The translations under genes and the position numbers were made by a program. DNA of 35,667 bases from an uncultured Robinsoniella sp. (GTDB lineage: Bacteria; Bacillota; Clostridia; Lachnospirales; Lachnospiraceae): positions 1 to 35,667 of the forward strand of contig UQGG01000062.1 in NCBI GenBank assembly GCA_900540475.1. The letters run 5' to 3'. The notes under the pieces were generated by a model. The model was given only the letters and a program-made list of their open reading frames with translations. It was not told where the DNA came from and ran no database searches. Below, piece by piece: positions 1 through 7,221 of this stretch (within the stretch, counting starts at the first letter, position 1; every line of letters begins with the position of its first letter).

Positions 1-8
1 TCCTGGAT

Positions 9-1928
9 ATGGGGATGATTAGTGATTTAAAAAAAGCGGCTGCCGCTACGCCGGAGATAAAAGTAGCGGATTGTATCACAAACGCGTCGGAAATATGCAG
101 GCTGATGGATGAAGCATGTGTAAATGGAGCTAAAATCATTGTATTTCCAGAGCTTTGTATTACCGGATATACCTGTGGAGATCTTTTCTGGCAGGAAACT
201 CTGCTGGATGAGGCAAAACATGAATTACACCGGATTATTTTCCACTCATTAGACAAGGATGCCATTATATTTGTGGGGCTGCCCTGGGAAAAAGACAATA
301 AACTCTATAATGTTGCAGCTGTGATCAGTCATGGAAAGCTGCTTGGGCTGATACCGAAAAGGCATTTACCCAACTATGGGGAGTTCTATGAAATGCGTCA
401 TTTTACATTGGGAAATGAGGCAGTAGAGTGGGTGGAATTTGAAGGAATGCCCGTGCCCTTTGGTACCAGGCAGATCTTCTGCTGTAAGGAAATGGAAGGA
501 CTGCGGATCGGAGCGGAAATCTGTGAAGACTTATGGTCCCCCAATCCTCCAAGTACGGGACATGCCCTGGCGGGAGCTACGGTGATTGTAAACCTGTCAG
601 CAAGCGATGAGACAACGGGAAAAGACCAGTACCGCCTTTCCTTAATAGGCGGTCAGTCTGCAAGGCTGATCTGCGGATATGTGTATGCAAGTGCCGGAGA
701 AGGGGAATCCACAACTGATCTGGTATTCGGCGGACATAACCTGATTGCAGAAAACGGCTCCCTTTTAAGCCAGTCCAGGCGCTTTCAGAATGAAACCATA
801 TATGGAGAGATCGACATTCGCCGTCTGCGCAGTGAACGAAGAAAAAACACCACATTTATGGCGGAAAAAATGAATGAATATGAGAAGATCGCATTTTCCC
901 TTCAGCCGGTGGAAGTCGTGCTTAACCGGCATTTCGATCCCTGTCCATTTGTACCAAGTGACAAGGCAGACAGGGACAGACGTTGTGAAGAGATTCTTTG
1001 TATTCAGGCAATGGGGTTGAAAAAACGGTTAAAGCACACTAACTGTAAGTCAGCCGTAGTAGGAATCTCAGGCGGACTGGATTCCACACTGGCACTTTTG
1101 GTAACCGTAAAAGCATTCGACATGCTGGGGCTGGACCGCAGCCAGATCATATCCGTTACCATGCCCTGCTTTGGAACCACAGACAGGACTTATACCAATG
1201 CATGTGACCTCACCCGGAAACTGGGTGCCACACTTCGGGAAGTAGATATCAAGGAAGCGGTAAGCCTGCATTTTGAAGATATCGGACACGATAAAGAATC
1301 TCACGATGTAACCTATGAAAACAGCCAGGCGAGAGAACGCACCCAGGTACTGATGGATATTGCAAACCAATGCGGCGGCCTTGTGATCGGTACCGGAGAT
1401 ATGTCCGAACTGGCGCTTGGATGGGCAACTTACAATGGGGATCATATGTCCATGTACGGAGTCAATGCTTCCGTTCCCAAGACCCTGGTAAGGCACCTGG
1501 TACGCTACTATGCGGATACCTGCGGCGATGAAGTACTAAGCCGGACACTTTTGGATGTACTGGATACCCCGGTAAGCCCGGAATTACTGCCGCCAAAGGA
1601 TGGAGAAATTTCCCAGAAGACAGAAGATCTGGTAGGCCCTTATGAGCTGCATGATTTCTTCCTGTACTATATACTGCGGTTTGGATATGAACCGGCTAAA
1701 ATCTTCCGAATTGCGAAAAAAGCATTTGCCGGAAGCTACGATGACGAAACGATATTAAAGTGGATGAAAACCTTCTACCGCAGATTCTTCTCACAGCAGT
1801 TTAAGCGCTCCTGCCTTCCGGACGGACCGAAAGTAGGATCTGTCGCGGTGTCACCCAGAGGGGATCTGAGAATGCCAAGCGATGCCAGCGCCAGAATCTG
1901 GCTGGAAAATCTGGATCATCTTTCATAA
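9..1928 (+). CDS. nadE: Glutamine-dependent NAD(+) synthetase
   Basis: Makes NAD from deamido-NAD, ATP and glutamine in the cytoplasm, the last step of NAD synthesis. An N-terminal nitrilase-type glutaminase domain (about 1-270) carries the Glu-Lys-Cys triad, seen as E48 in FPEL, K117 in LIPKRH and C172 in AEICEDLW. The C-terminal synthetase domain begins near residue 320 and has the ATP-pyrophosphatase loop SGGLDS at 354-359. The 639-residue length is normal for this two-domain form. The frame is open to the window edge and only eight bases precede the first ATG, so the true start cannot be fixed. The first dozen residues are unlike the usual clostridial N-terminus, whereas everything from AAATPEIKVADC onward matches the family as I know it. 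A terminator follows. Identity is secure and the start is not. Confidence 0.95.
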   Translation: MGMISDLKKAAAATPEIKVADCITNASEICRLMDEACVNGAKIIVFPELCITGYTCGDLFWQETLLDEAKHELHRIIFHSLDKDAIIFVGLPWEKDNKLYNVAAVISHGKLLGLIPKRHLPNYGEFYEMRHFTLGNEAVEWVEFEGMPVPFGTRQIFCCKEMEGLRIGAEICEDLWSPNPPSTGHALAGATVIVNLSASDETTGKDQYRLSLIGGQSARLICGYVYASAGEGESTTDLVFGGHNLIAENGSLLSQSRRFQNETIYGEIDIRRLRSERRKNTTFMAEKMNEYEKIAFSLQPVEVVLNRHFDPCPFVPSDKADRDRRCEEILCIQAMGLKKRLKHTNCKSAVVGISGGLDSTLALLVTVKAFDMLGLDRSQIISVTMPCFGTTDRTYTNACDLTRKLGATLREVDIKEAVSLHFEDIGHDKESHDVTYENSQARERTQVLMDIANQCGGLVIGTGDMSELALGWATYNGDHMSMYGVNASVPKTLVRHLVRYYADTCGDEVLSRTLLDVLDTPVSPELLPPKDGEISQKTEDLVGPYELHDFFLYYILRFGYEPAKIFRIAKKAFAGSYDDETILKWMKTFYRRFFSQQFKRSCLPDGPKVGSVAVSPRGDLRMPSDASARIWLENLDHLS

Positions 1929-1996
1929 TTAGAACAGGGAAAGAATGATCCAAAACCGGATGTAAGATGGTTTATTTTAGAAAATATAAGAGGTAG

Positions 1997-2028
1997 ACGG
2001 AGGGTGGATTTTGTCCCTCCGTTTTTTT
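1997..2028 (+). terminator. Intrinsic terminator after nadE
   Basis: The arms CGGAGGG (1998-2004) and CCCTCCG (2015-2021) pair perfectly, with an extra A-T pair at the base. A run of seven T follows at 2022-2028. Confidence 0.9.
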
Positions 2029-2144
2029 GTTTTTATCTGCGCAAGTAGTGCTGCACTGCATAAGGGGTATACGTAGTGTCCGCCATCAGCGGGCACCAAT
2101 TTTACATAAGAATATAAAATTTTTATTATATCCGCCATTAGGGG
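2029..2144. other. Non-coding stretch between nadE terminator and adh promoter
   Basis: The whole nadE-adh gap is about 358 bases. This upstream half holds no credible gene. It contains an 8-bp hairpin (2076-2083 with 2089-2096, one G-U pair). The motif TCCGCCAT occurs twice, at 2079-2086 and 2131-2138. I assign no function. The downstream half holds the promoter, operator and repeat listed separately. Confidence 0.5.
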
Positions 2145-2173
2145 TTGCGTTAATTATTTAACAATGCTATAAT
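2145..2173 (+). promoter_or_regulatory. Promoter of the Fe-alcohol dehydrogenase gene
   Basis: The -35 box TTGCGT (2145-2150) and perfect -10 box TATAAT (2168-2173) are 17 bp apart. TGC directly before the -10 makes it an extended -10. Transcription should start near 2180, giving a leader of about 107 nt. Confidence 0.85.
2147..2164. promoter_or_regulatory. Rex-like operator between -35 and -10
   Basis: GCGTTAA-TTAT-TTAACAA matches the clostridial Rex consensus TTGTTAA-N4-TTAACAA at all seven bases of the right half and five of seven of the left. The core GTTAA/TTAAC is a perfect inverted repeat around a 4-bp centre. Rex is an NADH-sensing repressor, and this position between the promoter boxes would block RNA polymerase. 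Binding is inferred. Confidence 0.55.
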
Positions 2174-2198
2174 AGGAAACGAATCAAGTACATATTAA

Positions 2199-2253
2199 AG
2201 CCTGTTTGAAATTTCAGGCACACAGCTGTCAGAAACAATTTTCAAACACGCTC
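2199..2253 (+). repeat. Intergenic palindromic element, full-length copy
   Basis: The element begins AGCCTGTTTGAAA (2199-2211) and ends TTTCAAACACGCTC (2240-2253). TGTTTGAAA (2203-2211) and TTTCAAACA (2240-2248) are perfect 9-bp complements. A competing small hairpin, GCCTG (2200-2204) with CAGGC (2215-2219), uses the same left arm. A collapsed copy lies at 32144-32167 before lysC. It lies in the 5' leader of the dehydrogenase mRNA. Confidence 0.6.
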
Positions 2254-2286
2254 TAATCTAATTTAAATATAATGGAGGACTATCGT

Positions 2287-3468
2287 ATGAACAGATTTAC
2301 ATTACCAAGAGATTTATACTGGGGAAAAGGTTCCCTTGAATTTTTAAAACAATTGGACGGAAAGAAAGCAATCCTGGTTCTGGGCGGCGGTTCTATGAAG
2401 AAATTCGGATTCGTTGACAAAGTAACTTCTTACTTAAAAGAAGCAGGAATAGAAGTAAAATTATTTGAAAATGTTGAGCCGGACCCATCTGTTGAAACCG
2501 TAATGAAGGGCGCAGCAGCAATGAGAGAATTTGAGCCGGACTGGATTATTGCAATGGGCGGTGGTTCTCCAATCGACGCAGCAAAAGCAATGTGGGTATT
2601 CTACGAATATCCGGATACTACATTTGAAGCAATTATCCAGCCATTTTCTTTCCCGACTTTAAGACAGAAAGCAAAATTCCTGGCGATTCCTTCCACATCA
2701 GGAACAGCTACCGAAGTTACTGCATTCTCTGTTATTACAGATTATGCAAAAGGTATCAAATATCCGCTGGCTGATTTCAATATCACACCGGACGTAGCGA
2801 TCGTTGATCCTGAATTAGCAGAAACAATGCCGCCACATTTAACAGCATATACAGGTATGGACGCTTTAACACATGCAATCGAAGCATATGTGTCCACCTT
2901 AAACGGACCTTTTACAGATCCCCTTGCATTAAAAGCAATTGCAATGGTAAATGAATATCTTCCGGAATCCTACAAAGGAGACATGGCTGCAAGAGAACAG
3001 ATGCATTACGGACAATGTCTGGCTGGTATGGCATTCTCCAATGCGCTTCTTGGAATCGTGCATTCCATGGCACACAAGACAGGTGCTGCATTCAGTACAG
3101 GACATATTACCCATGGACTTGCAAATGCAATGTATCTGCCATACGTTATCCAGTATAATGCAAAAGATGCTGCAGCATTAAAGAGATATGCAGAGATCGC
3201 AAGATCAATCAGCCTGAAGGGTGATACAGACGACGAATTAATGAAAGCACTGTGTGCAAAGATCGATGCATTAAATGTAGAATTCAGCATTCCGAAGACA
3301 TTAAAAGAGTTTGGAATTAAAGAAGATGAATTTAATGAAAAGATCGCTGGAATTGCAGAACTGGCTGTAGGGGATGCTTGTACAGGTTCCAACCCAAGAG
3401 CAATTGATCCTAAGCAGATGGAACAATTATTCAGATGTATCTATGACGGAAAAGCAGTAGAATTTTAA
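2287..3468 (+). CDS. Iron-dependent alcohol dehydrogenase, butanol dehydrogenase type
   Basis: Cytoplasmic group III alcohol dehydrogenase that reduces aldehydes to alcohols with NAD(P)H, consuming reductant in fermentation. The 393-residue protein has the nucleotide-binding run GGGSPIDAAK (91-100). The four expected iron ligands are D192 and H196 (in MDALTHAIEAY), H259 and H273, with the same spacing as in FucO. The N-terminus MNRFTLPRDLYWGKGSLE matches clostridial NADPH-dependent butanol dehydrogenases from memory. I chose the ATG at 2287, because GGAGGA at 2274-2279 is correctly placed for it; the in-frame ATG at 2272 would sit on that ribosome binding site. It is a single-gene unit with its own promoter, Rex-like site and terminator. 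Substrate range and NADH versus NADPH use cannot be read from the sequence. Confidence 0.93.
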   Translation: MNRFTLPRDLYWGKGSLEFLKQLDGKKAILVLGGGSMKKFGFVDKVTSYLKEAGIEVKLFENVEPDPSVETVMKGAAAMREFEPDWIIAMGGGSPIDAAKAMWVFYEYPDTTFEAIIQPFSFPTLRQKAKFLAIPSTSGTATEVTAFSVITDYAKGIKYPLADFNITPDVAIVDPELAETMPPHLTAYTGMDALTHAIEAYVSTLNGPFTDPLALKAIAMVNEYLPESYKGDMAAREQMHYGQCLAGMAFSNALLGIVHSMAHKTGAAFSTGHITHGLANAMYLPYVIQYNAKDAAALKRYAEIARSISLKGDTDDELMKALCAKIDALNVEFSIPKTLKEFGIKEDEFNEKIAGIAELAVGDACTGSNPRAIDPKQMEQLFRCIYDGKAVEF

Positions 3469-3480
3469 GAATATGTTATG

Positions 3481-3511
3481 AACCGGGAGGAAATTGCCTC
3501 CCGGTTTTTTT
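3481..3511 (+). terminator. Intrinsic terminator after Fe-ADH
   Basis: AACCGGGAGG (3481-3490) and CCTCCCGGTT (3497-3506) form a perfect 10-bp stem with a 6-nt loop, followed by a T-run. Confidence 0.93.
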
Positions 3512-3680
3512 GTGGATAGAAATATATTTCGATAGGTTCTGATACTGCAGGGAAAAGTTTATATGTGGTTTGTTAAAGGCACCTGAACTTATACGTTGTA
3601 GTACTGGTAATTCACATAAAAATATGTTATCATAATGCCATCACAAATGATACGATAAAATACAATGGAGGATATCAGTT

Positions 3681-4406
3681 ATGAAGAAAATCAGACGTAT
3701 TCTATGTATAGCGTTATGTCTGGCGCTTTGTTTTTCAAATGCAGCATTTGCCCATTCCGGCAGAACAGATGGCAGTGGCGGTCATCGTGACAACAACAAC
3801 GTAAGCGGATTGGGGTATTATCATTATCACTGCGGAGGGAATCCCGCACATCTGCATCCCAACGGTGTATGCCCTTATTCGGGCGGAGGCAGTGCAGAAC
3901 CTTCGGTACCATCTACTGAGCCGGCACAAGAACCGACAACAGAACCAGCACCAAAGCCTAAGTCAAATATCAATATCAAGAGAAAAACAACGAAAATGGC
4001 GGTAGGAACCACATTCCAGTTTAAAGCATCCGGAGCACGCGGCTACACAGTCAAGTGGCTAAGCTCTAACTCAAAATTGGCAAAGGTTTATAAAAGCGGG
4101 AAAGTAGTAGCCCGCAGGGCAGGACAGGTTACCATTACTGCAAAAGCATACGGATCGAATGATAAATGCAATATAAAAATTGTGGATCCCAAGATGACAC
4201 TAACCAAATTAAACTTAAAAGTTGGAGAGTCAAAGCAAATAAGAGTAAAAGGCAGTAATTCTAAAAAGAAATGGAATACTTCTAACAGAAAGGTAGCGGA
4301 GGTTACCAATAAGGGAGTTGTGACCGGAAAATCAGCCGGCAGTTCCCGAATTACTGTGAGAGTAGACGGAAAATTATTAAAGTGCAGTGTGACAGTCACA
4401 AAATAA
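3681..4406 (+). CDS. Secreted YHYH-domain protein with two bacterial Ig-like (Big_2) domains
   Basis: Exported protein of 241 residues. A signal peptide runs from residue 1 to about 24, with probable cleavage after AFA. Residues 25-66 form a His/Cys-rich YHYH domain (HSGRTD, GGHRD, YYHYHCGG, HLHPNGVCPYS), which suggests metal binding. A Pro/Glu/Thr linker (about 71-95) follows, then two Big_2-like repeats (about 95-167 and 170-240) with the typical K(V/W).TSN...A.V...G.V....G...I pattern. The ribosome binding site GGAGG (3667-3671) is 9 bases before the ATG. It is a single gene with no functionally related neighbour. There is no LPXTG sorting signal or membrane anchor, so it is probably released or bound to the wall non-covalently. 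Big_2 domains often occur in surface adhesins. The role of the YHYH domain is unknown. Confidence 0.8.
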   Translation: MKKIRRILCIALCLALCFSNAAFAHSGRTDGSGGHRDNNNVSGLGYYHYHCGGNPAHLHPNGVCPYSGGGSAEPSVPSTEPAQEPTTEPAPKPKSNINIKRKTTKMAVGTTFQFKASGARGYTVKWLSSNSKLAKVYKSGKVVARRAGQVTITAKAYGSNDKCNIKIVDPKMTLTKLNLKVGESKQIRVKGSNSKKKWNTSNRKVAEVTNKGVVTGKSAGSSRITVRVDGKLLKCSVTVTK

Positions 4407-4449
4407 TAAAATCCATAATACATAACAAACCATAGTTACACATAAAAAA

Positions 4450-4508
4450 GAAAACCGGGTATCTCAAAGTAAAAGCAGTCCTGCTTTTAGGAGAGATACC
4501 CGGTTTTC
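4450..4508. terminator. Shared convergent terminator
   Basis: A 16-bp perfect inverted repeat (4450-4465 with 4493-4508) encloses a second stem, AAAAGCAG/CTGCTTTT. On the minus strand it is followed by a strong T-rich tract and on the plus strand by TTTTC. It serves the YHYH gene (+) and the small membrane protein gene (-). Confidence 0.88.
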
Positions 4509-4514
4509 TCAAAA

Positions 4515-4982
4515 TTACTCTTCCTCCGTTTTTACCTGCGCTGTTTCCAAAGCACTGTCAATGGCATCCAGCAATATCTGGGAAGTATATTTACTGTCCT
4601 GAGAATATGTAATGCCATCGGTAGACTGCGTATCATATATCTGAGTGGCGATTTCCTCCAGTGCCGGCTGCACAAGTGGAAACATCGTCGTTACTGTGTC
4701 GCTTAAATTCACCAGACGTATAGAATTGATATGATCCTGGTCTACCACGACTTCTACGTCGATGGCATTGTCATTCAGGGTGATTGGAGTGGTATAGACT
4801 CCGGCGACATATTTCATAGCTGCAGTCGTTTCTGTTGGTTGGTCATCTTTGGCTTTCTCCTTGTCCCTGGGCGTGAACATGAAAATGAAGAGTATGATCA
4901 GGATTATCCCCAGTGTCACAAAAATCCCTGTGTAAATCAGTTCCCGCATTTTAAAAACTACTATCTTTGTCTTTGAACCCAT
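4515..4982 (-). CDS. Single-pass membrane protein, FMN-binding-domain-like, function unknown
   Basis: 155 residues. A basic N-terminus is followed by one transmembrane helix (about 13-36), then a charged, Thr-rich linker and an extracytoplasmic domain (about 57-155). That domain has a VYTTPITLNDNAIDVEVVVDQDHINSIRLVN run and ends with YTSQILLDAIDSALETAQ. This pattern of paired strands and a closing helix recalls small FMN-binding-like domains of Clostridia. I do not see the SGAT-type flavinylation motif, so flavin attachment is not supported. GAGGGGG lies 7 bases before the ATG. It is transcribed alone, convergent with the YHYH gene and divergent from degV. Existence is confident and function is not. 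Confidence 0.75.
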   Translation of the reverse strand: MGSKTKIVVFKMRELIYTGIFVTLGIILIILFIFMFTPRDKEKAKDDQPTETTAAMKYVAGVYTTPITLNDNAIDVEVVVDQDHINSIRLVNLSDTVTTMFPLVQPALEEIATQIYDTQSTDGITYSQDSKYTSQILLDAIDSALETAQVKTEEE

Positions 4983-5068
4983 CCATAGTCCCCCTCGATG
5001 ATTACTTTTCTACATTCTATTAACCAGTGGGACGCTTTATGCAATAAATTTTGTGTTTTCTTACACGC

Positions 5069-5097
5069 TTGCATAAAACCTCAATTAGTGTTATGAT
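5069..5097 (+). promoter_or_regulatory. Promoter of the degV-family gene
   Basis: TTGCAT (5069-5074), a 17-bp spacer and TATGAT (5092-5097), with TGT before the -10 (extended -10). The start codon is 29 bp downstream. Confidence 0.8.
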
Positions 5098-5126
5098 GAA
5101 AAAAAGTTTTAACGGGAGGAAAGCAG

Positions 5127-5996
5127 ATGAGAGATTACATTATTACGACGGATAATACCACGGATTTACCCGAGGAATATATCCAGGAGCATGGCTTAGG
5201 CATGCTTTCTTTGACTTATATGATAGATGGCGAAACTTATAACAGGAAGCACGAACTGCCTTACAAGGAATTTTACAAAAAGATGAGGGCAGGATCCATG
5301 CCGACCACATCCCAGGTTAATCCGGAAGAAGCAAAAGAAGAACTCCGGGAATTTCTGGATGATGGAAAAGATATTATTCACATCGCTTTTTCAAGTGGTC
5401 TGAGCGGCAGCTATAACAGTGCACGGATTGCAGCGGAAGAGCTTCGTGAGGAAATGCCTGAAAGGAAAATTGCAGTCATAGATTCCCTCTGTGCTTCTTT
5501 GGGAGAGGGGCTTCTGGTACATAAGGCGCTTCAGTTAAAGGCGCAGGGTATGGAGTATGAGGAACTGGTGAAATGGCTGGAGGATCATAAGCTTAACGTA
5601 GTCCATAATTTTACAGTGGATGATTTATTCCATCTGTACAGAGGCGGCAGAGTATCAAAGGCAGCCGCAGTACTGGGAACCATGATTCATTTAAAACCGG
5701 TGCTGCATGTAGACAACGAAGGCCACCTGATCCCGGTTGCCAAGGTGAGAGGACGAAAGAAATCCCTTGCAGCCCTGGTGGAAAATATGGAAAAGCAAAT
5801 CGGTAGTTACCGTGATAAAAATGACATTGTATTTATCAGCCATGGTGACTGTATCGAAGACGCGGAGTATGTAAAATCCCTGATTGAGGAAAAATTCGGT
5901 ATCAAAGCATTTTTGATTAATCCGGTAGGTCCAACCATTGGTGCCCATTCCGGTCCGGGGACATTAGCACTGTTTTATATGGGAGATGTGCGGTAA
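5127..5996 (+). CDS. DegV family fatty-acid-binding protein (FakB-like)
   Basis: 289-residue cytoplasmic protein. The family binds one fatty acid in a deep pocket and presents it to the kinase FakA for phosphorylation, feeding host or recycled fatty acids into phospholipid synthesis. Diagnostic segments are the N-terminal IITTDNTTDLP, the MPTTSQVNPEE loop (59-68), SSGLSGSYNSA (89-99), LYRGGRVSKAAA and the C-terminal GPTIGAHSGPGTLALFYMG. GGGAGG lies about 8 bases before the ATG. It is a single gene with its own promoter and terminator. No fakA-like gene is in the window. Which lipid it binds cannot be told from the sequence. Confidence 0.92.
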   Translation: MRDYIITTDNTTDLPEEYIQEHGLGMLSLTYMIDGETYNRKHELPYKEFYKKMRAGSMPTTSQVNPEEAKEELREFLDDGKDIIHIAFSSGLSGSYNSARIAAEELREEMPERKIAVIDSLCASLGEGLLVHKALQLKAQGMEYEELVKWLEDHKLNVVHNFTVDDLFHLYRGGRVSKAAAVLGTMIHLKPVLHVDNEGHLIPVAKVRGRKKSLAALVENMEKQIGSYRDKNDIVFISHGDCIEDAEYVKSLIEEKFGIKAFLINPVGPTIGAHSGPGTLALFYMGDVR

Positions 5997-6019
5997 GAAG
6001 TGTTTGTTTTAAATAAATT

Positions 6020-6066
6020 AATAACCGTTTAGATGGAAAGTATTTCCTCTAAGCGGTTATTTTTAT
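6020..6066. terminator. Convergent terminator between degV and PAP2 genes
   Basis: AATAACCG...(T)TTAGA pairs with TCTAA.CGGTTATT through one G-U, and an inner GGAAA/TTTCC extends the stem. TTTTTA follows on the plus strand and an A/T-rich tract on the minus strand. Confidence 0.85.
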
Positions 6067-6075
6067 TCCATGTTT

Positions 6076-6972
6076 TTACTTTTCCCCACCGAGAAATTTC
6101 ACTCGCTGGAAAATAAAAGGATAGGCGGCAATTACCCAGAGCACAAGAATAAAGTACTGAAGCATTTCAGCCGGAATACTGCCTCCCAGGAGAGCTTTTA
6201 AGACGCCTTTCAGTAACAGAGCGGAAGCAATACCCAGGATAAACTTAGCGGCCTGTTTTGATACCGTTGTATCTGTTTTAAAATTAATATAAGTCCGTTC
6301 CAGATACCATCCGATAGAAAAACCAAGGCCGGAACCTGCGGCTTTGCAGCAGTCAGCAGCATAGACTGCATTTATAGTACCGTTCTTCAGCAGTACCAGT
6401 GCATAAATCATGGACAGGATAGAGAATCCTGCGAGAATAATACTGAGTATCAGATTCGACTTTGGCGTATTCTCCAGTTTATCGAATAATTTATGAATTA
6501 AAATAGATATAATAATTGCCATAGCCATTGCGGTCAACACATCTTTGGGTGTATGGACACCTAAGTACATTCTTGAAAATCCTACCAGAACAAAGATCAC
6601 AACACAGATTATTTTAAGTGATTTCTGTTTCAGGGAAAGTGCCAGTGTCATAAAGAGTGAAGTTGCACTCTGAGTGTGTCCGCTGGGAAAGGAATATCCC
6701 GTTGCAGCAGGTACGGCAGAGGGTACTGCCTGGAAATCAGGATCCAGAACCCAGGGTCTTGGAATCCGGAAGGTAATCTTCAGATTTTGCAGCAGCATGC
6801 CAGCGGCAAAAAACGAAAGTGCAATTTTATAAGCCAGCTTTTTATCCAGACACCAGTATAAGACGCAGATAATTCCAAGAACCAGCATTTCCTGACCAAA
6901 AAAGGTAAAAAATTGAAACACGGTATTTAATACAGGCGACCGTATGCCTTCCAGTAAACGTAAAAATTCCAT
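6076..6972 (-). CDS. PAP2-family membrane phosphatase
   Basis: Polytopic membrane protein of 298 residues with the three-part phosphatase signature: K65-x6-R72-P73 (KITFRIPRP), PSGH at 96-99 and SR-x5-H (S133, R134, H140) followed by D144. Such enzymes dephosphorylate lipid phosphates such as undecaprenyl pyrophosphate or phosphatidic acid on the outer membrane face. The protein is longer than the minimal family, with extra C-terminal membrane helices. The start is the ATG at 6972, placed 8 bases after GGAG; a GTG further upstream (6981) overlaps the ribosome binding site and is less likely. On the minus strand an extended -10 (TGT TATACT, 7009-7004) lies just upstream. It is a single gene. 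Substrate is undetermined. Confidence 0.9.
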   Translation of the reverse strand: MEFLRLLEGIRSPVLNTVFQFFTFFGQEMLVLGIICVLYWCLDKKLAYKIALSFFAAGMLLQNLKITFRIPRPWVLDPDFQAVPSAVPAATGYSFPSGHTQSATSLFMTLALSLKQKSLKIICVVIFVLVGFSRMYLGVHTPKDVLTAMAMAIIISILIHKLFDKLENTPKSNLILSIILAGFSILSMIYALVLLKNGTINAVYAADCCKAAGSGLGFSIGWYLERTYINFKTDTTVSKQAAKFILGIASALLLKGVLKALLGGSIPAEMLQYFILVLWVIAAYPFIFQRVKFLGGEK

Positions 6973-7221
6973 ATTCACCACTCCAATTTATATTTTTAAA
7001 AACAGTATAACATAATTTTGCTAATTTTGGGAAAGTCTATTCATAGAGAAGTTAAAAACCCCGCAAGTGTGTCAGTTTGGTTCAATGACCGCGGGAAGTG
7101 CAGACCGGCTGATTGGCAGGGACTGTGAAAGGACTGGATGGTTAGATACAAAAGTGTGATTCTTTCAAACTTTTATTATGGCAGTATTACAGGCAAGCAG
7201 TAATATGCAGGGGGTATAAAT

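Noticed and set aside
4515..4982. Assignment as a covalent flavoprotein (FMN-binding domain with threonine-linked FMN)
   Set aside because: The fold pattern is suggestive, but the SGAT-type flavinylation motif is not seen.
7040..7221. Possible tRNA-like or structured RNA before gerA (CCCGC/GCGGG pairing)
   Set aside because: Only a 5-bp long-range pairing is seen, with no cloverleaf, T-loop or terminator.
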